A stretch of DNA of 64,000 nt from Planctomicrobium piriforme. Lineage in GTDB: Bacteria; Planctomycetota; Planctomycetia; Planctomycetales; Planctomycetaceae. A model generated the notes under the pieces. That model worked only from the letters and a program-made list of their open reading frames with translations, did no database searches and was not told the DNA's origin. Positions 62,101-64,000 of the stretch are shown here, piece by piece. Within the stretch, counting starts at the first letter, position 1, and each line of letters begins with the position of its first letter. The stretch covers positions 238,543 to 302,542 of the forward strand of contig NZ_FOQD01000007.1 of the NCBI RefSeq assembly GCF_900113665.1, given 5' to 3'. The position numbers and the translations under genes are program-made.

Positions 62101-62135
62101 CTGGCAAAAGCCACACCGTCGACTGCAGCACTTGA
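56124..62135 (+). CDS. Giant hybrid histidine kinase: pseudokinase-AAA-helical repeats-GAF-HisKA-HATPase-REC-REC
   Basis: 2003 residues from the ATG at 56124; a TTG at 56067 is an alternative. Residues about 30-305 resemble a Ser/Thr kinase fold, but the catalytic loop HRDLKPEN reads PRSLRPEN (Ser153 for Asp, Arg155 for Lys) and DFG reads DVS (176-178), so it is probably inactive. An AAA ATPase follows with Walker A GESGFGKS (354-361) and Walker B PAVVILDDCQW. About 730-1270 is a TPR-like helical array. GAF is at about 1275-1416, then a coiled coil, HisKA with H1486 (AMSHEIRTPMNGIIG), HATPase (NLLGNAIKF, DTGIGIP, FGGTGLGLS), a divergent receiver (about 1721-1846) and a canonical receiver with D1911. 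It has no signal or membrane span. The nearby Hpt protein is its likely relay partner. Confidence 0.93.
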   Translation: MSVTTTLRSPTEGDALAGRSNTSALAIADGRYCARSTEQQAMGAAASIGLDAVSNLPVLIRSVEVRLTPPALLLQLEHEAGVLARIHHQHLAALLHQGQEQERFWLVYDIAKSETLRDRLERGPLPPLDALHVLRQLLSALAELHRNGIVPRSLRPENVFLSTESVGVHARLAAIDVSEPAHVLATGALSPGQLIELAEFLPPEQSGIVNDAFSERSNIYSAGCLLFWCLSGAAPFRAGTLNELLLRQATLPVPKLRELGVTVPRVLDEILERALCREQQGRYQSIAALADDIDDLAVALELGETDPDLTVGASDHRHSLLQPAFVARSGELERLDAVIQATRSGRANLAFLEGESGFGKSRLISEFSIRAVQSGLTVFRGRATSDGGQLPFELLEGVAAGFLAVSETRPEFVTQIQQRLQEQIAVVATALPRLADMLSPQGNEPVDSGPAGESRTLSALVAFLDSLGTQQNPAVVILDDCQWAAELVHGLLQRWHMLRASKPGIQSFVQLVVVFRSEEVPDSHPLRRMVPDVHLRLGPLDERDVQRLIESMAGPLPAAAVETVVRLADGVPFMASAILHGLVETQALVPEAHGWSVNEAALAQARSSAHAGAFLSQRLNLLCDETKRLLSVGAILGSQFDLITAMDLADLTTPQAIDAVNDARQRHLMWCQFHEGQCIFVHDRVRETLLESQSEAERKALHGRAADYLSRRSPDRTAELAYHFDAAGDHRSALPYALLAARAARTRHALETAEQQYEIAYRGAEDEPPKIRFEITEGLGDVLMLRGKYDSADRMLKEAESLAVGPLAKAEVCGKQGELRKKRGDMEGALEEFESALELLGRRVPHWNLGLVMQLAYEIWVQFLHSALPGWFCQRKRRNPNPQERLSLRLYSELSHGYWYCRSLPRAMWAHLRGMNLGEQYLPTLELAQAYSDHAPAMLLVAWFRRGTWYVQRSFQIRSELGDLWGQGQSLSFHGIICYAASQYEECIEKCRRAVQILERTGDFWQVHIARYQIAASLYRLGDIEAALEETRRNYSSGIMLGDEQASGIILDIWARSAPGRLPISVLETELARRRPDEQGRAQVLLARGVQFIGMGQPRQAADVLATAAANIEKAGVKNPYTVPVYAWLATAWRMSAEVQTSLAPYERQRCLKLARGSLRAALFDAWRFRNDLPHVYRELGLVETMEGRPVRAWNAFQKSLKLARRQHARVELAMTQTVRTRVAKEFGWTLPVNQTEVTGVGLSERQLFQLDSAIRQSGVPATLSLVDRFDTLLQAGRVIISALSNETICSETESAARRLLRSDRATLIWLNEQGRIAEQQPGSYSPQQTVDPVLLQQAIQRRKVAISKSLDLHSATDRHASEVCAPVCVRGAVVACLSVIHEGRRDFFGADEERIAEFIATLAGAAFENAEGFAQLEQLNATLEERVVERTAAVQERALELSTSNQELERVASELRNTQKQLVASKQTAEEANHAKSRFLAAMSHEIRTPMNGIIGMSELALRTDLDERQRSYLTTVNNSAKSLLSILNDVLDFSKIEAGKMDVDAIPFDLHETIVDAARLFAASASQKKLDMGCRVRPDVPARVIGDPNRLRQILINLLGNAIKFTERGTVDVQAFLESQANGQAVVHLIVSDTGIGIPAALQGRIFNAFDQGEASVTRRFGGTGLGLSISSQLAALMNGRIWVESIPGTGSAFHLVIPFAQTVESTSSKTDRRKQARNSLFVYCEDHSALMGYEQDLPAAGFEVTGTPKQDEAKLLLSLPLFQDFGAYLFDMTLESETTLKLISELVGSGAMPAAAVTALIPAGTQAMADQLQKLGVGQIIEKPVTQALLQRLLHEQCAPLVSPGDEDSTTDDLPPALRLLVVDDSPINLEVASGILQILGQEVETASSGEEALERLQGSRFDAVFMDLEMPGLDGLTTTRLHRQRETAEGLAPTPFYAMTAHVLDAFKHKCEAAGMDGFLSKPIQPDEIREVLDHLSNLSRPRLSPAPSGKSHTVDCST

Positions 62136-62384
62136 TGGGCGTATGCCAAACGCCGACGTTGGCAACTGACGTCGTCTCTGGCCTCGCAGCATCACGAGCA
62201 AAACCGCACAGTCACCGATGCACTTCCGTTACCATCATTGGTCAAAATCAAAGCCGATCTGAAGGTCGGAAGTTCAACGACTTTCTCGGGGAACTTGTCT
62301 GACGTCTACACGAGCGGCAGGTGCTGGTTTACAATCAACGCAGTCACCCAGACTGGTTTCATCACTTGAAGAGGGGAACGCTGC

Positions 62385-63155
62385 ATGCTGCCACAAGATC
62401 AACATACACCTGATACGGCCAATGGCGCGAGCGTGCCGGTCGATCGGCGGGGTTTTCTGAAGACGACGGCCGTGGGAGTCGTCGCTGTGGGCGCATCGGC
62501 ACTTTTGCCGGGCTTGCAGCAAGCCGCCTTTGCCGCGGAAGCCGGTCAGTACACCCTGCCGCCGCTCGGTTATGCGTTCGATGCGCTCGAGCCGTACATC
62601 GATGCCAAGACGATGGAAATCCATCACGACAAACATCATCAGGCGTATGTCACCAATCTCAACAAGGCGATCGCCGGCACGGAACTGGGCAACCAGCCGA
62701 TTGAAAAGCTGATCGCCAACATGGATGCGGTGCCTGAGAAGATCCGCACGGCCGTTCGCAACAACGGCGGCGGGCACGCGAACCACTCGCTGTTCTGGCA
62801 ACTGCTCAAGAAAGACGGGGGCGAGCCGACCGGTGAATTGAAATCGGCCATCGATGCCAAGTGGGGCAGCTACGACAAGTTCAAGGAAGAGTTCACGCAG
62901 TCGGCAACAACCCGATTCGGCAGCGGCTGGGCCTGGCTCTATCTCGACAAGGACAAGAACCTGGCGATCGGCAGCACGCCGAATCAGGATAGCCCGATCA
63001 TGACCGGCGGCATTCCGCTCCTGGGTCTCGACGTCTGGGAACACGCCTACTATTTGAAGTATCAGAATCGCCGCCCGGAATACATCACCGCATTCTATTC
63101 GGCAATCAACTGGCCGAAGGTGGCGGAACTGTATGCAGAGGGGAAGAAGGCGTAG
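62385..63155 (+). CDS. Fe/Mn superoxide dismutase, Tat-exported
   Basis: 256 residues. The ATG at 62385 follows GAGGGG. The N terminus VDRRGFLKTTAVGVVAVGAS is a Tat signal, so this enzyme works outside the cytoplasm. The dismutase begins YTLPPLGYAFDALEPYIDAK. Metal ligands are H80 (TMEIHHDKHHQAY), H134 (GGGHANHSLFWQLL), D216 and H220 (LGLDVWEHAYYLKY). The second-sphere glutamine is in STPNQDSP, where manganese-type enzymes carry it, so Mn or cambialistic use is likely. It converts superoxide to oxygen and peroxide. Export is rarer than cytosolic placement and fits the abundance of extracytoplasmic redox proteins in the window. A terminator follows. Confidence 0.96.
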   Translation: MLPQDQHTPDTANGASVPVDRRGFLKTTAVGVVAVGASALLPGLQQAAFAAEAGQYTLPPLGYAFDALEPYIDAKTMEIHHDKHHQAYVTNLNKAIAGTELGNQPIEKLIANMDAVPEKIRTAVRNNGGGHANHSLFWQLLKKDGGEPTGELKSAIDAKWGSYDKFKEEFTQSATTRFGSGWAWLYLDKDKNLAIGSTPNQDSPIMTGGIPLLGLDVWEHAYYLKYQNRRPEYITAFYSAINWPKVAELYAEGKKA

Positions 63156-63180
63156 TCGCCGATTGCTCGTGACTCAAGCG

Positions 63181-63216
63181 AAAAGCCTCGGGGGAAACCC
63201 TCCGGGGCTTTTTCAT
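63181..63216 (+). terminator. Rho-independent terminator of the superoxide dismutase gene
   Basis: AAAAGCC (63181-63187) pairs with GGCTTTT (63206-63212), and the inner stem is G-rich against C-rich around an AAA loop. The plus strand ends in a run of five T. It overlaps the last bases of the convergent zinc-ribbon gene. Confidence 0.85.
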
Positions 63217-63596
63217 GCGCGGGCATGAATGTTGAACCATTTGCCGCAGTGCCCGCACTTCACATCCCCGTGGGGCGAGACATCGGCGTTCGCTGCGAGG
63301 GGAGCGCCACAATGCTGACAGACATACCCTTTTTGTGCAGGAGTTGTCTGCTGTTCCGAGTTGGAGTCGAACTGTTTGAGCTGACTGGCAACGGACTGCC
63401 ATTGCTTGGGATCGAGTAGTTTCCCGGAGACCATCGCACCACCCTGCAAAATGAAGCCGAGCGCGATGAAGCTGGCGAAGATGCGAAAGAACAGCGGCGG
63501 GCTGTGGAATTCATTGAACGGGGTGAGCCAGAGAAACCCCAGAACCGTGATGCCGATTCCGAGCGGAACGATGCCCATCAAGCGGAAAAACTGCAT
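63213..63596 (-). CDS. Small membrane protein with C-terminal zinc ribbon
   Basis: 127 residues from the ATG at 63596, which has CAGGAATTCTCC upstream; a longer frame adds a non-protein-like extension. Two hydrophobic helices (FFRLMGIVPLGIGITVLGFL and FRIFASFIALGFILQGGAMV) are joined by a short loop. The soluble tail ends with two CxxC pairs, YVCQHCGAPL and VKCGHCGKWF, forming a zinc ribbon. The tail is probably cytoplasmic. Small two-helix zinc-ribbon proteins are widespread in planctomycetes without known function. It converges on the dismutase gene, whose terminator it overlaps. Confidence 0.82.
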   Translation of the reverse strand: MQFFRLMGIVPLGIGITVLGFLWLTPFNEFHSPPLFFRIFASFIALGFILQGGAMVSGKLLDPKQWQSVASQLKQFDSNSEQQTTPAQKGYVCQHCGAPLAANADVSPHGDVKCGHCGKWFNIHARA

Positions 63597-63717
63597 GGAG
63601 AATTCCTGAATGGGATCGATGAGTCGACCCTGGGCCCAAGTTGAATTGCCAGGCTTCGACTTGCGAACGTCAACTTGAGCTAGAGAAATCAAAATATCAG
63701 GCGAGATTGGGCCTATT

Positions 63718-63897
63718 TCAACGGATTGGTTCCGGTGGAGTGCTTGGGGCCGTTTCGGGAGGCAACAATGCCTTCCGAAACTCCTCCTGGACTTCTTTCG
63801 GCAACTCTTCCCTGGGGACTTGTTTGTCACCAAACCCGTAAAGCGTGGTGTGAATGGTCGACTTACTGATTTCCGCCTCGGCCTCTTTGATTTTCAT
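63718..63897 (-). CDS. Possible small protein (59 residues)
   Basis: The frame from the ATG at 63897 reads MKIKEAEAEISKSTIHTTLY, then GFGDKQVPREELPKEVQEEF, and ends in a proline-rich tail (PPETAPSTPPEPIR). The charged, balanced composition looks protein-like, but no ribosome site precedes the ATG and an in-frame stop lies just upstream. It precedes the zinc-ribbon gene by 121 bases on the same strand. Existence is uncertain. Confidence 0.35.
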   Translation of the reverse strand: MKIKEAEAEISKSTIHTTLYGFGDKQVPREELPKEVQEEFRKALLPPETAPSTPPEPIR

Positions 63898-63952
63898 TTG
63901 AAAATCACAACTGTCCGGCTATTAGTCGAACAGTTTCAACTGGTTAGGAAAA

Positions 63953-63978
63953 GCCTGTTCTGAAACAGGCGGGTTTTT
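63953..63978. terminator. Hairpin terminator candidate near the window end
   Basis: GCCTGTT-CTGA-AACAGGC (63953-63970) is a perfect seven-base stem. The plus strand continues GGGTTTTT, and the minus strand continues TTTTCC. On the minus strand it could end a gene that lies beyond base 64000. Confidence 0.6.
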
Positions 63979-64000
63979 GACGGAAAGTGCCTCAAAAAGC

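Noticed and set aside
1..64000. Search for CRISPR arrays, tRNA genes, transposases and phage genes
   Set aside because: No regularly spaced direct repeats, cloverleaf-like sequences, or recombinase/transposase motifs were recognised on either strand by eye; a tRNAscan or HMM search could still reveal something missed.

Overview
The window is chromosomal DNA from a planctomycete, probably a Planctomycetaceae relative. The assignment rests on families that are largely confined to or greatly expanded in that phylum: a DUF1501 plus PSCyt1/DUF1549/DUF1553 pair, two very long 'PVC-type heme-binding CxxCH' proteins, a DUF1559 prepilin-like protein, several DUF1080 (3-keto-disaccharide hydrolase) proteins, Rhodopirellula/Verrucomicrobium-type ECF sigma factors coupled to FecR proteins, and a formylglycine-type sulfatase. 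The sequence is GC-rich, many secreted proteins carry twin-arginine-like or Sec signals, and several starts are GTG or TTG. No tRNA, rRNA, CRISPR array, transposase or phage gene was recognised.

Layout. 1-7.6 kb: the 3' end of a DUF1080 gene, then a minus-strand run of ECF sigma factor, FecR-like protein, DUF1553 cytochrome and DUF1501 protein. 7.7-16.5 kb: a membrane protein, a YjbQ-family enzyme, a large GT-C-like membrane protein, a secreted beta-propeller-like protein, a PQQ-type beta-propeller and a methyltransferase. 16.7-22.9 kb is mostly housekeeping: rpsB standing alone with its own promoter and terminator, a 62-residue small protein, gatC-gatA, a dTDP-4-dehydrorhamnose reductase and a membrane-anchored parvulin-type isomerase.

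23-46.3 kb is an accessory catabolic region: two cytochrome/HEAT 'membrane-bound dehydrogenase' proteins, three neutral-ceramidase-like proteins, two Gfo/Idh/MocA oxidoreductases, an old-yellow-enzyme reductase, a LacI-type regulator with a plausible operator, two DUF1080 proteins, a second sigma-FecR pair, an SGNH hydrolase and a sulfatase. The gene set suggests extracytoplasmic uptake-independent breakdown of glycosides or sulfated glycans by an oxidise-then-cleave route; this is an inference from families.

46.9-51.4 kb holds a duplicated pair (metallophosphoesterase plus small secreted protein) on either side of a DUF1559 gene. In the first phosphoesterase the usual GNHD motif reads GNQD. 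51.4-62.1 kb is a signalling region: an HD-GYP response regulator and Hpt protein with overlapping genes, a FadL-type porin, a methyltransferase, and a 2003-residue hybrid histidine kinase with an N-terminal pseudokinase-like domain, AAA ATPase, helical repeat region, GAF, HisKA/HATPase and two receiver domains. The last 2 kb encode a Tat-exported Fe/Mn superoxide dismutase and a small membrane zinc-ribbon protein.

The most distinctive non-gene signal is a set of dispersed palindromic elements. A 46-base family has five copies between 0.44 and 33.2 kb; one copy lies in frame inside a ceramidase-like gene between its signal peptide and mature domain. A second family at 42.1 and 54.5 kb, like the first, shows compensatory base-pair changes between copies, which suggests the hairpin itself is maintained.
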